A stretch of DNA of 64,000 nt from Streptomyces capitiformicae (GTDB lineage: Bacteria; Actinomycetota; Actinomycetes; Streptomycetales; Streptomycetaceae), in the NCBI RefSeq assembly GCF_002214185.1, contig NZ_CP022161.1, positions 1,671,757 to 1,735,756 on the forward strand. The letters are read 5' to 3'. Made by a program: the position numbers and the translations under genes. Each line of letters begins with the position of its first letter. Position 1 is the stretch's first letter. The notes beneath the pieces were generated by a model. The model did not search any database. It was not told where the DNA came from and was given only the letters and a program-made list of their open reading frames with translations. Below, one piece after another: positions 36,439 to 47,602 of this stretch.

Positions 36439-38117
36439 ACGAACGTGTCGACCGCAACGTCGAAGTACTCCTTCGCCTCGCTCACGTCCCCGACCGGCGC
36501 CGACACCCACACGTCATACAGGCGTCCGTCCTGCTCCCAGCACAGGTCGTACGTGTGTCTGGGTCCCTCCGTCGCGCTGAAGCCGTCCCAGGTGAACTCC
36601 CAGAGCGCGGCGTTCCATCCGTCGTGCGTGGTTTCGGCGACCCGCCCGTACCGATAGCCGGGGTTGGTGGAGGGCCCCCTCTCGTGCGCACGCCGCATCA
36701 CCGCGAGCGGCCCGCCCTCCTTCGCGTCGCCGAGCTTGATCCCGATCCGGATCGCGTTCCCCGGCGACTCGTAGAAGACGCGTTCCCCCTGCGGCTCCCG
36801 CGTGAAGCCCTCCGGCACGGCCAGACTGAAGCCCCGCTCGTCCTCGGCGAGTCGGTACCCGGAGGGCACGGTCGGCGCGGTTGCGGCCCGCGAGCGCGTG
36901 ACGGTGGGCGTACTCGGCTCGTCGGAGACCCCCGGCGTACCGACGGTCCCGGTCGTCCCCGGCGTACGCGGTGCCGAACTCGTCGGCGTCGTACCGCCGC
37001 CCCCGTCGCCGCCGTCCTGCATCAGCAGCGCCGCCGCCGACACCCCTGCCCCGGCCATCGCCGCCACCAGCGCGGCCGCGAGCAGCACGCTCCGGGTGGA
37101 GCGCGCCGGCGGCCGCTCCGCGGGTTGCTCGCGCAGGGCCGCCACCCGGTCCGGTGCGGGCGGCCCCGGCTGCCCGGCCGGCGGCGCGTCCTGAAGAGCC
37201 CCGGCCGCGGGCGTGTGCGGCACGTCCCGCCGGGTCGGCGTGTAACCGGTCGATGCCCTCGGTGCCATGGACGACGTCGGCGTACGGCCCGTCTCCCGGA
37301 ACGCCCGCAGCAGCCGTTCCGCCTCCGCCGCGTCGAGCCGTCGGTCCGGGTCGCGCTCCAGCAGCCCGCGTACGACGGGGAGCAGCGGCATGGCCTGCGT
37401 CGGCGGGCGGATCTCGTCGAAGACGACGGCGTGCAGGACGCCGCCCAACGAGTCCCGGTGGAACGGCGATTCCCCGCTCAGCACGGCGCACAGCAGCGCG
37501 CCCAGCGACCACAGGTCGGACTCCGGCCCGGCGCGGACCCCGGACATCCGTTCGGGCGCGGTGTACTCCGGTGAGCCGACGAAGGACCCGGTCTCGGTGA
37601 GCGTGGTCGCGCCCGCGACCTGGGCGATGCCGAAGTCGGTCAGGACGACACGGTCGGTGCCCGCCTCCAGCAGGACGTTCGCGGGTTTGAGGTCACGGTG
37701 CAGCACCCCGGCGTCGTGCGCCCGCCGCAGTGCGGCCAGCAGGTCGAGGCCGATCCGGGCGGCCTCGCGCGCGTCGACCGGACCATGGTTCGCGATCCGC
37801 TCCGCGAGCGAGCCGCCGTCGATCAACTCCATCACGATGTACGGGCGTTCGTCCTGCTCGACGACGTCGTGCACGACGATGATGTGCGGGTGGCTCAGCC
37901 CTGCGACCGCCCGGGCCTCCCGCAGGGTGCGCTCGCGCAGCTGCCGGGACTCCTCCTCCGGCAGCGACGAATCGAGGGCCAGCTCCTTGACCGCCACCTG
38001 ACGGCCGAGGAGTTCGTCGGTGGCACGCCACACGATGCCCATACCGCCCCGGCCGATCCTGGCCTCCAGCCGGTAACGACCCGCTACGACACGGACGTTT
38101 TCCCCCTCGGTCCCCAT
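36429..38117 (-). CDS. Transmembrane Ser/Thr protein kinase (kinase 3)
   Basis: The 562-residue protein has a kinase domain from residue 10 (GRGGMGIVW, AVKEL, H-R-D142-LKPAN, TDFGIAQ, YTAPERM), a Pro-rich linker, a membrane helix (about 342-364) and a 190-residue outer domain containing GFTREPQGERVFY and ending VRN. The catalytic residues are present. The start is uncertain: ATG at 38117 has GGGG three bases upstream, and in-frame ATGs lie at 38126 and 38129. Its stop codon falls in the 13-bp tandem repeat. Confidence 0.9.
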   Translation of the reverse strand: MGTEGENVRVVAGRYRLEARIGRGGMGIVWRATDELLGRQVAVKELALDSSLPEEESRQLRERTLREARAVAGLSHPHIIVVHDVVEQDERPYIVMELIDGGSLAERIANHGPVDAREAARIGLDLLAALRRAHDAGVLHRDLKPANVLLEAGTDRVVLTDFGIAQVAGATTLTETGSFVGSPEYTAPERMSGVRAGPESDLWSLGALLCAVLSGESPFHRDSLGGVLHAVVFDEIRPPTQAMPLLPVVRGLLERDPDRRLDAAEAERLLRAFRETGRTPTSSMAPRASTGYTPTRRDVPHTPAAGALQDAPPAGQPGPPAPDRVAALREQPAERPPARSTRSVLLAAALVAAMAGAGVSAAALLMQDGGDGGGGTTPTSSAPRTPGTTGTVGTPGVSDEPSTPTVTRSRAATAPTVPSGYRLAEDERGFSLAVPEGFTREPQGERVFYESPGNAIRIGIKLGDAKEGGPLAVMRRAHERGPSTNPGYRYGRVAETTHDGWNAALWEFTWDGFSATEGPRHTYDLCWEQDGRLYDVWVSAPVGDVSEAKEYFDVAVDTFVRN

Positions 38118-38236
38118 GCGCCCCATCATGCCCCACCGGACCGGAACCCTCCGGTGCCCGGTCACGGGCTGGCCGACAAGCGACGTACGCACGTCTCACG
38201 AGCGGCGCGCGGGAGCCGTGGTGCCCGCTGCCGTCG

Positions 38237-39877
38237 CTACCGCGTCGGCCGCCAGCTGCGCAGCACCGCGTAGAACTGCTCCTCCGCCGTCTCCCAGTCC
38301 GCCGCCGGCGCGGACATGTAGATCGTGTACTCGACGCCGTCCCGGGCGAGATACATCTGCTCGATCGCCCGGCGCGGCCCGGGGAACTTCGTGTCCTTCG
38401 CCACCGCGGTCCAGGTGAAGTCCCACAGCGCGCCCGGCCGGTCGCGGTAGATGTTCTCCTCCAGATGCACCCGCCGGTACTCGGACCGCACCTTCACCTG
38501 CTCCTCCAGGTCGAGCTGGTGGTGGTACGGGCTGTCGAAGTCCGGCGAGTCGTCCACGGCGACCCGGAGGAAGTGCTCACCGTTGTCGGGCGTGTAGTCG
38601 ATCTGCGCGCCCTCCACCTGCCGCTTCCAGCCCTCGGGCAGCGCAAGGCTGAAACCCTCCGGGTCCTCGACCCGAACCCACCCCTCGGGAACGCCGTCGG
38701 TCGGCTGCTCCCCCTGGGCGGAACTGTCCCCCCGACGCCACTCGTTCGCGTAGTACATCGCGGCGGCGCCCCCGGCCCCGACAAGCGCGGCCAACAGGAC
38801 GACGAGAGCGATCGTACGGACCCACCGGCGCCGCTTGGCGACAGAAGCGGGAGCAGGCGCGGCAGCGTCGCCCCGGTGGACGGTGACCAACGGAGTGACG
38901 GGCGTGCCGGGGGCCGCGGACGCGTCGTCCCCGGCGGCGGTCACGGGCGACGTGTGCCGCCCCGACGCTCCCCCCGCGTCCCCCGCCTGTTCCCGCGTGG
39001 CCTGCGTGGCCTGCGTGGCCTGCGTGGGCACGTACGCCTGAGCCATCCGCGGCCGCCGCCCCTCCGCCGCCTCGGCGAGCATCTGCTCGGCCTCCTCCGC
39101 ACCGGGCCGTACGGCGGGGTCCTTGCACAGCAGCGCGGTGATGACGGGCCCGAGCGGCCCCGCGGCCACCGGCTCGGCGACCTCCTCGCTCACCACTGCC
39201 TGCATGGTGGTGAGCGGTGTGGTGCGCCGGAACGGCGACTTGCCCTCCACCGCCGTGTACAGCGTGGCGCCCAACGACCACAGGTCGGAGGCGTGCCCGG
39301 GCTCCTGTCCGCGCACCCGTTCGGGGGCGATGTAGTCGACGGAACCGACGATCTCCCCGGTCCGCGTGATGGTGGTGTCGCCCTCGACCTGGGCGATGCC
39401 GAAGTCGGTCAGCATGACCCTGCCGTCCTCGGCGAGCAGCACGTTGCCCGGCTTCACGTCGCGGTGCAGTACACCGGCCCCGTGGGCGGCCCGGAGCGCG
39501 CGCAGCACCCACATGCCGATCCGCGCCGCCTCGCGCGGCTCGACGCGCCCCTGCTCCCTGACCGCGTCGGCCAGCGAGACACCCTCGACCAGCTCCATGA
39601 CGATCCACGGCCGGTTGTCGTGCTCCAGCACGTCGTGCACGGTGACGACGGCCGAGTGGTTGATCCGCGCCGCCGCGCGCGCCTCGGCCCGGGTCCGCTT
39701 CAGCAGGACGGTCCGCTCGTTCTCCGAGACGTAGAGCGCCGCCGTCAGCTCCTTGACCGCGACGGCCCGGTGCAGCACCACATCGTGCGCGCGCCACACC
39801 CTGCCCATACCGCCGCTGCCGATCGTGTCGACAAGCCGGTAACGCTCCGCGAGGAGCAGGCCCTGCATCTGATTCAC
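38237..39877 (-). CDS. Transmembrane Ser/Thr protein kinase (kinase 4)
   Basis: The 546-residue protein has a kinase domain (about 10-270, GSGGMGRVW, AVKEL, H-R-D140-VKPGN, TDFGIAQ, YIAPERV), a linker with an ATQATQATQ run, a membrane helix (about 354-376) and an outer domain of about 165 residues ending AVLRSWRPTR. The catalytic residues are intact. The GTG at 39877 was preferred over the TTG at 39889 because GGGG lies four bases before it. The gene is in the same direction as the cluster and may be cotranscribed. Confidence 0.9.
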   Translation of the reverse strand: MNQMQGLLLAERYRLVDTIGSGGMGRVWRAHDVVLHRAVAVKELTAALYVSENERTVLLKRTRAEARAAARINHSAVVTVHDVLEHDNRPWIVMELVEGVSLADAVREQGRVEPREAARIGMWVLRALRAAHGAGVLHRDVKPGNVLLAEDGRVMLTDFGIAQVEGDTTITRTGEIVGSVDYIAPERVRGQEPGHASDLWSLGATLYTAVEGKSPFRRTTPLTTMQAVVSEEVAEPVAAGPLGPVITALLCKDPAVRPGAEEAEQMLAEAAEGRRPRMAQAYVPTQATQATQATREQAGDAGGASGRHTSPVTAAGDDASAAPGTPVTPLVTVHRGDAAAPAPASVAKRRRWVRTIALVVLLAALVGAGGAAAMYYANEWRRGDSSAQGEQPTDGVPEGWVRVEDPEGFSLALPEGWKRQVEGAQIDYTPDNGEHFLRVAVDDSPDFDSPYHHQLDLEEQVKVRSEYRRVHLEENIYRDRPGALWDFTWTAVAKDTKFPGPRRAIEQMYLARDGVEYTIYMSAPAADWETAEEQFYAVLRSWRPTR

Positions 39878-40058
39878 GTTGCCCCGCAATGTTCTTGACA
39901 GGGTCAGATTAAGGAGCGGCCGTCACCCCGGGAAACCGGCCCGCCCGCACAGAGACCGCACTGTGACGGTTATCGCTTCCGCCAACGGAGCGCAACCTTC
40001 CGGCGCCTGGGCGATACACGCCGGTCGGACACCGCCGCCGAAGCGGTGCACAGCCGGC

Positions 40059-42722
40059 TCAGCCGGTCACCCGATACGTCGCCGACGCCTGCTCGAACAA
40101 CCGCGTCACCTCGTCCCGCTCGGCCTCCGGCCCGCGCAACTGCACCACGTGGTAACGCCCGTCGAGGAGCATCGCGAGATTCCGTACGAAGATGCCGCGC
40201 CCCTCGGCGTCCTGCCAGGTGAACTGCCCCTCGGCGCTGGTCACTCCGCCGACCTCGATCAGCCGCATCCCTCCGGATGTGGCCCACGACGAGTCGCGGA
40301 ACGGCTGCAACTCACGCTCGTCCTCCCGCTGGTACTTCAGCGGATCGCTGCCGTAGCTCTGCGCGCTGTCCCGCCCGGGCACGAGGATCAGCTCGAAGTC
40401 GCCCTGGGAGTACACGACCTGGCCGCGCCCGTTCTTGGGGCTGCGGTCCCACCCGTTGGCGACGGCCACTTCGAAGCCCTCGGCGTCCTTGCGCAGGGTG
40501 AACCCCTGGGCCACGTCGGAGTTGCCGGTCTGTGCCTGCGTCGAGCCGGACGACTCCGAGGGGCTGGCCTCGCTCTCGCCCCCGTCGGGCGAGCTGGAGT
40601 TCTGGTCGGGCCGCGCCTGGCTGCTCGCCTCCGGCTCGGCGCTCGGCTGCGCGGCGGTGTCCGTACGCGTGCCCGTACCGCTGTCGGCTCCGCTGCTCGG
40701 CTGGGCCTTGGGCATGAACACCATGGCGTAGGTGACCGCCGCGGCCAGCGCGAGCAGGATCAGCAGAAGCAGGTTCCGGCCGAGCTTGCGGGGCTGCGGG
40801 GGCTTCTCCCGGGCACGGCGGTGACGGGCGTGCGCGCTGGTCGCGGGCAGCCCGGCCCGGCGCCGGCGGACGAGCTCGCCCCGGCGCCGTACGATCGGCA
40901 GCCGGCTCGCGTCGACAGGCGGTGCCGCGATGACATGCGTGCCGGCCTCGGGCTCCGGCGCCGACCGCACGAGAGAGCGCAGCCAGCCGCGCAGCTCCTC
41001 GAAGTCCAGCCGCTCGGTGGGGTCCTGCCGCAGCAGCGACTCCACGACCGGCCGGAGCGGTCCGCACTCCTCGGCGAACGCGGGCGGCTCCGAGCACACC
41101 ATCTCCACCAGCTCGGCGGTGTTCTCCTCCGGGTACGGCGCATGCCCCTGCACGGCGCGGAACAGCAACGCCCCCAGCGCCCACAGGTCCGTCGCGGGCC
41201 CGATCGGCGCCGCCAGCTGCCAGTTCTCGTGCACCGGCCCGGCCTGCTCCGGCGCCCACCGCTCCGTCACGGGCCCGACCACGGCCATCCGCGCCTGCCG
41301 GGCCCGCTCGGCGGCGAGCGCGGTGGCGGGACCCCTCCGGGGTGCAGCACCGCCGACGCCCCGGTCCCAGGGGGTGCCGTCCGCGCCACCGGCGGGGACG
41401 GGAGCGTCGCTCACCGGAGCCCCGTTGCCCTGCGCGGGGGTGCCGACAGGGGTGTTGCCATGGCCGTCGAGGGTGAAGGTGTCGTTGGCGGCGGGAAGCG
41501 CCGGGCCGTTCGGCCCGTTACCGCCGCGCGGCCCCGCACCGTGCCAGGCCTTCGGGGCACCGCCGCGCGAGCCGACGCCGTACGGGTCGGCGATCTGGCC
41601 CGGCGGTACGGGTGTCGTCTCCAGGCCGGGGTTCAGGGCGCCGGAGTTCAGGGCGCCGGTGTATCCGGTGGTCGACGGCCCCGTTCCGTCCTGGCCCGCC
41701 CCTGGTGCCGGGCGCTGCGCCGGCAACCCCGTGCCGCTGCCGCCCCGTTGGTCGACGTTCACACGGGCCGCCGCCCTCGCCCCCGCGCGGTACGCGGCGA
41801 TCGCGCCCGCCCGCGCCGCCCGGGCGTCACCGCCGGCGTCCAGCGCGCGCTGTCCTCCGGACGGGTCCGTGACCGGCGCCGCGCTGCCCGCCCGCGCCTC
41901 TATCGCGGCCCGCCGCGCGGCCTCGGGATCCCCGGCTCCGGCACCGGCTCCGGCACCACCACCGGGCAGTGCACCACCGGGAGCCAGAGCCCCGCGCACG
42001 CCGGAACCACCGGGCGTCCCCGGACCTGGACCCGGACCTGCGACGCCTCCGGACCCACGGGAGTCACCGACGGGCGGCGCCCCCGAACCCGAATGTCCCT
42101 CGAAATCCCGTGCCGGCACCGGGTCGTACCCGCACAGCGCCTCTTCCGCCGCCCCGGCCGCCAGCCCCGTGAGCATCACTCGGCCGTCGTCGCAGACGAG
42201 CACCGTACGGGCGGTGATGTTGCGGTGCACCCAGCCGTGGGCGTGCAGGGCCCGCAGCGCGGTGAGTACGTCGGAGGCGACCTCGGCCGCCCGGTACGGG
42301 GTCAGCGGTTGCTCCGCGAGCAGCGCCGCGAGCGGCCGCGCGGACACCAACTCGCTCACTATCCACAGCGAGCCGCCCTCGGCGAACACGTCGAAGACCT
42401 GGTCGAGCCGGGGATGGTCGGGGATCTGCGCGGCGGCCTGCGCCGCCTCGATGGCCCGTCGTACGGCCGGGTCGGTCGGGCGGCGCGTGGTCCGCGCCGC
42501 ACTCCGGCGCGTCCCGCCGTCCCGCGCCACGTACCCCTCGGGCAAGCCGTCGGAGTCGAGTACCTCCGCCTCGACGACCTCGGGCAACGGCACCTGCCGT
42601 ACCAGGACTTCCTGTCCGCTGTAGGTGTCGAAGGCCCTGGTCTCGGCGAGTTCGAACTCGTCGGAGGGCGGCAGCGGCAGGCGATAGCGGTCCGCGAGTA
42701 CTCGTCCCGCGTATTCGTCCAC
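40059..42722 (-). CDS. Transmembrane Ser/Thr pseudokinase with long insertion
   Basis: The 887-residue protein has the kinase fold landmarks but each catalytic site is altered: no Gly-rich P-loop (residues 14-25 are LPLPPSDEFELA), R42 replaces the catalytic Lys (VLVRQV), H166-R-N168 replaces HRD, and L-T185-G186-L replaces DFG. WAPE (E492) and WALGALLFRAVQG are kept. Between DFG and APE positions lies an insert of about 300 residues (about 190-488), rich in Gly, Pro and Ala. A membrane helix (about 653-672) and a 215-residue outer domain follow. The GTG at 42722 has GGGAGGG four bases upstream. It probably binds or regulates a partner kinase instead of phosphorylating. Confidence 0.92.
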   Translation of the reverse strand: MDEYAGRVLADRYRLPLPPSDEFELAETRAFDTYSGQEVLVRQVPLPEVVEAEVLDSDGLPEGYVARDGGTRRSAARTTRRPTDPAVRRAIEAAQAAAQIPDHPRLDQVFDVFAEGGSLWIVSELVSARPLAALLAEQPLTPYRAAEVASDVLTALRALHAHGWVHRNITARTVLVCDDGRVMLTGLAAGAAEEALCGYDPVPARDFEGHSGSGAPPVGDSRGSGGVAGPGPGPGTPGGSGVRGALAPGGALPGGGAGAGAGAGDPEAARRAAIEARAGSAAPVTDPSGGQRALDAGGDARAARAGAIAAYRAGARAAARVNVDQRGGSGTGLPAQRPAPGAGQDGTGPSTTGYTGALNSGALNPGLETTPVPPGQIADPYGVGSRGGAPKAWHGAGPRGGNGPNGPALPAANDTFTLDGHGNTPVGTPAQGNGAPVSDAPVPAGGADGTPWDRGVGGAAPRRGPATALAAERARQARMAVVGPVTERWAPEQAGPVHENWQLAAPIGPATDLWALGALLFRAVQGHAPYPEENTAELVEMVCSEPPAFAEECGPLRPVVESLLRQDPTERLDFEELRGWLRSLVRSAPEPEAGTHVIAAPPVDASRLPIVRRRGELVRRRRAGLPATSAHARHRRAREKPPQPRKLGRNLLLLILLALAAAVTYAMVFMPKAQPSSGADSGTGTRTDTAAQPSAEPEASSQARPDQNSSSPDGGESEASPSESSGSTQAQTGNSDVAQGFTLRKDAEGFEVAVANGWDRSPKNGRGQVVYSQGDFELILVPGRDSAQSYGSDPLKYQREDERELQPFRDSSWATSGGMRLIEVGGVTSAEGQFTWQDAEGRGIFVRNLAMLLDGRYHVVQLRGPEAERDEVTRLFEQASATYRVTG

Positions 42723-43200
42723 GATGCCCTCCCTCGGCCGCCCGGTCGGTCAAGTCCGTTCGCTGCGCGTCCCGTTCCGTTCTGGATGCGTACGGTCCGC
42801 AGCCATTCACGATACGTGCCGGAGGCAACAGGCATTGAGGGGATGCGACATCTCACCCGCCTCGAAAGCGCTCGAACGCCCTCGATCTTCCCCGGAACAC
42901 CCGTCTCCGAACTCACACGCCGGCCCCAACTCCCGACGTCGAACTCACATCGCTGGAGCTCACACCGCCCCGCGCCCCCACACGCCCCTGTACGGCACCC
43001 CGAACCAAAACACGGACTCTCACATGTCCATAACGAGATGAGCACCGGCGCACAACGGCCCTCCGGCAGCCCTCGACGGCCCGCCGTCACCCACGTTCAC
43101 GCCACCGCACGGGCGCATGGCGTCGCACGGGCGCATGGCGTCGCACGGGCGCATGCCCTCGCACGCACCCCCACGGATCACACCCCGTGGGCGAGCCGCA
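42723..43200. other. Intergenic region before kinase 6 end, with 18-bp tandem repeats
   Basis: The 478-base spacer upstream of the pseudokinase and downstream of the last kinase must hold the pseudokinase promoter. It contains the tandem 18-bp repeats listed separately and a weak hairpin, CCCACGG at 43170-43176 with CCGTGGG at 43185-43191. No gene was recognised. Confidence 0.5.
43107..43160. repeat. 18-bp tandem repeat, three copies
   Basis: GCACGGGCGCATGGCGTC occurs at 43107-43124 and 43125-43142 exactly, and at 43143-43160 with two changes. Confidence 0.85.
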
Positions 43201-45432
<2,232 letters not shown>

Positions 45433-45615
45433 GCGTCCCCTCGATACAACCCGCCCTGACAGAGCCTCCATTGTCACCCACCCGCCGACCGCCCCACGCC
45501 CAGGGTGCCCCTCAACAAGCCACCCCGCTACGAACCCCCTCACCGTCAGACATCCAGGACCGGCCAACAGTCAGCCCGTCCGGCGTTCAACAACGAGCCC
45601 GAAGGCCCAGCCCCA

Positions 45616-47322
45616 CTACAAGGGCACGATGTCCGGCGCCCCCAACCGAGCCGCATCGGCCGTCAGATCGTCCGGCTGCCGCTGCGATTCCCGCTCGGCC
45701 TCCACTCTCTTCTCGTAGTGCTGGACCTCCCGTTCGATCTGGTCCTCGTCCCACCCGAGCACGGGAGCCATCAACTCCGCGGCCTCCCTCGCACTACGCG
45801 TCCCCCGGTCGAACGTCTCGATCGATATCCGCGTACGCCGGGTCAGCACGTCATCGAGGTGCCGCGCCCCTTCGTGCGACGCGGCGTACACCACCTCGGC
45901 CCGCAGATAGTCGTCGGCGGCCTGCAACGGCTCACCCAGCGAGGCGTCGGCGGCGATGAGGTCGAGCACCTCCTCGGCCGCGGCCCCGTACCGGTTCAAC
46001 AGGTGCTCCACGCGCACCACATGGAGCCCGGTGCTCGCCGCTGTCCGCGCCCGCGCGTTCCACAGCGCCCGATACCCCTCCGCCCCGAGCAGCGGCACAT
46101 CCTCGGTGACGCACTCGGCGACCCGCTGGTCGAGCCCGTGCACCGCCGCGTCCACCGCGTCCTTGGCCATGACCCGGTACGTCGTGTACTTGCCGCCGGC
46201 CACGACCACGAGCCCCGGCACCGGATGGGCGACGATGTGCTCGCGTGACAGCTTGCTCGTGGCCTCCGACTCCCCGGCGAGCAGCGGCCGCAGCCCCGCG
46301 TACACACCCTGTACGTCGTCCCTGGTCAGCGGCACGGCCAGGACGGAGTTCACACGCTCCAGCAGATAGTCGATGTCCGCGCTGGACGCCGCCGGATGGG
46401 CCTTGTCGAGGTCCCAGTCGGTGTCCGTCGTCCCCACGATCCAGTGCCGCCCCCAGGGGATCACGAACAGCACGGACTTCTCGGTCCGCAGGATGAGCCC
46501 GGTCGTGGAATGGATCCGGTCCTTGGGCACGACCAGATGGATGCCTTTGGACGCCCGTACGTGGAACTGCCCGCGCTCGCCCACCATCGCCTGGGTGTCG
46601 TCGGTCCACACCCCGGTCGCGTTCACGATCTGCCGCGCGTGGACCTCGTACTCGCCGCCGGCCTCGACGTCCTGCACCCTGGCTCCGACAACCCGCTCAC
46701 CCTCGCGCAGAAACCCCGTCACACGCGCGCGGTTGGCGGCCTTCGCCCCGTACGACGCCGCCGTACGCACCAGGGTCGCCACATAGCGCGCGTCGTCCAT
46801 CTGCGCGTCGTAGTACTGCAACGCCCCGACCAACGCGTCCTTCTTCAAACAGGGCGCGACCCGCAGCGCGTGCCGACGCGTCAGATGACGGTGCAGCGGC
46901 AGCCCTCGGCCATGTCCGCGCGCCATCGACATCCCGTCGTACAACGCGACGCCCGAGCCCGCGTACCACCGCTCCCAGCCCTGGCGCTGCAACGGATACA
47001 GGAACGGCACCGGCTTCACCAGATGCGGTGCCAGGCGCTCCAGCAACAGCCCGCGTTCCTTCAACGCCTCCCGTACGAGGGCGAAGTCGAGCATCTCCAG
47101 ATAGCGCAGTCCGCCATGGATCAGCTTGCTGGACCGGCTGGACGTACCCGACGCCCAGTCACGCGCCTCGACCAGCCCGGTGGAGAGTCCTCTCGTCACC
47201 GCGTCCAGCGCGGTTCCCGCGCCGACCACGCCACCGCCCACGACCAGCACATCCAGCTCGCGCTCGGCCATACCCGCCAGTGACTCGGCGCGCTGCGCCG
47301 GTCCCAGTGCCGCTGTCCTCAC
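45616..47322 (-). CDS. glpD: Glycerol-3-phosphate dehydrogenase (FAD-dependent, GlpD)
   Basis: The 568-residue protein has the FAD-binding VVGGGVVGAGTALDA (about 27-41), the GlpD-type LIHGGLRYLEM segment, the WGRHWIVGTTDTDWD region and a helical C-terminal domain. It oxidises glycerol 3-phosphate to dihydroxyacetone phosphate and passes electrons to quinone at the inner face of the membrane. The GTG at 47322 has GGAGG five bases upstream. No regulator gene of glycerol metabolism is adjacent. It lies next to the kinase cluster in the same direction. Confidence 0.95.
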   Translation of the reverse strand: MRTAALGPAQRAESLAGMAERELDVLVVGGGVVGAGTALDAVTRGLSTGLVEARDWASGTSSRSSKLIHGGLRYLEMLDFALVREALKERGLLLERLAPHLVKPVPFLYPLQRQGWERWYAGSGVALYDGMSMARGHGRGLPLHRHLTRRHALRVAPCLKKDALVGALQYYDAQMDDARYVATLVRTAASYGAKAANRARVTGFLREGERVVGARVQDVEAGGEYEVHARQIVNATGVWTDDTQAMVGERGQFHVRASKGIHLVVPKDRIHSTTGLILRTEKSVLFVIPWGRHWIVGTTDTDWDLDKAHPAASSADIDYLLERVNSVLAVPLTRDDVQGVYAGLRPLLAGESEATSKLSREHIVAHPVPGLVVVAGGKYTTYRVMAKDAVDAAVHGLDQRVAECVTEDVPLLGAEGYRALWNARARTAASTGLHVVRVEHLLNRYGAAAEEVLDLIAADASLGEPLQAADDYLRAEVVYAASHEGARHLDDVLTRRTRISIETFDRGTRSAREAAELMAPVLGWDEDQIEREVQHYEKRVEAERESQRQPDDLTADAARLGAPDIVPL

Positions 47323-47602
47323 CGCTGCCTCCCGCTGCTCGTCGCGCCGGCCTCACCTGTCGATGCCCGTCATGCGAGACCCGGCTCGCATCCCCTGCCC
47401 AAAATTCTGACCGTGTTGCCCGAGTTCGGCCACCACCGGCCCTCAGCCTGTGGATAACTCCGCAGGACGCGCACAGAAAATCAACTCCCCAATCCCGCAT
47501 ATCGGTCATATTTACGCCTAGTGTGACATTGCGCTCGCTCATCCAGTCCACAGGGCTTGCGCGTCTGTCCCGCTTCGGTTACTGGGAAGGACGGCCCACG
47601 CC

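Noticed and set aside
40059..42722. Frameshift or assembly error explaining the missing kinase motifs.
   Set aside because: The frame is continuous with normal codon pattern before and after each altered motif, and different motifs are changed independently.
43107..43160. CRISPR repeats upstream of the pseudokinase.
   Set aside because: The repeats abut each other and there are no unique spacers and no cas genes.
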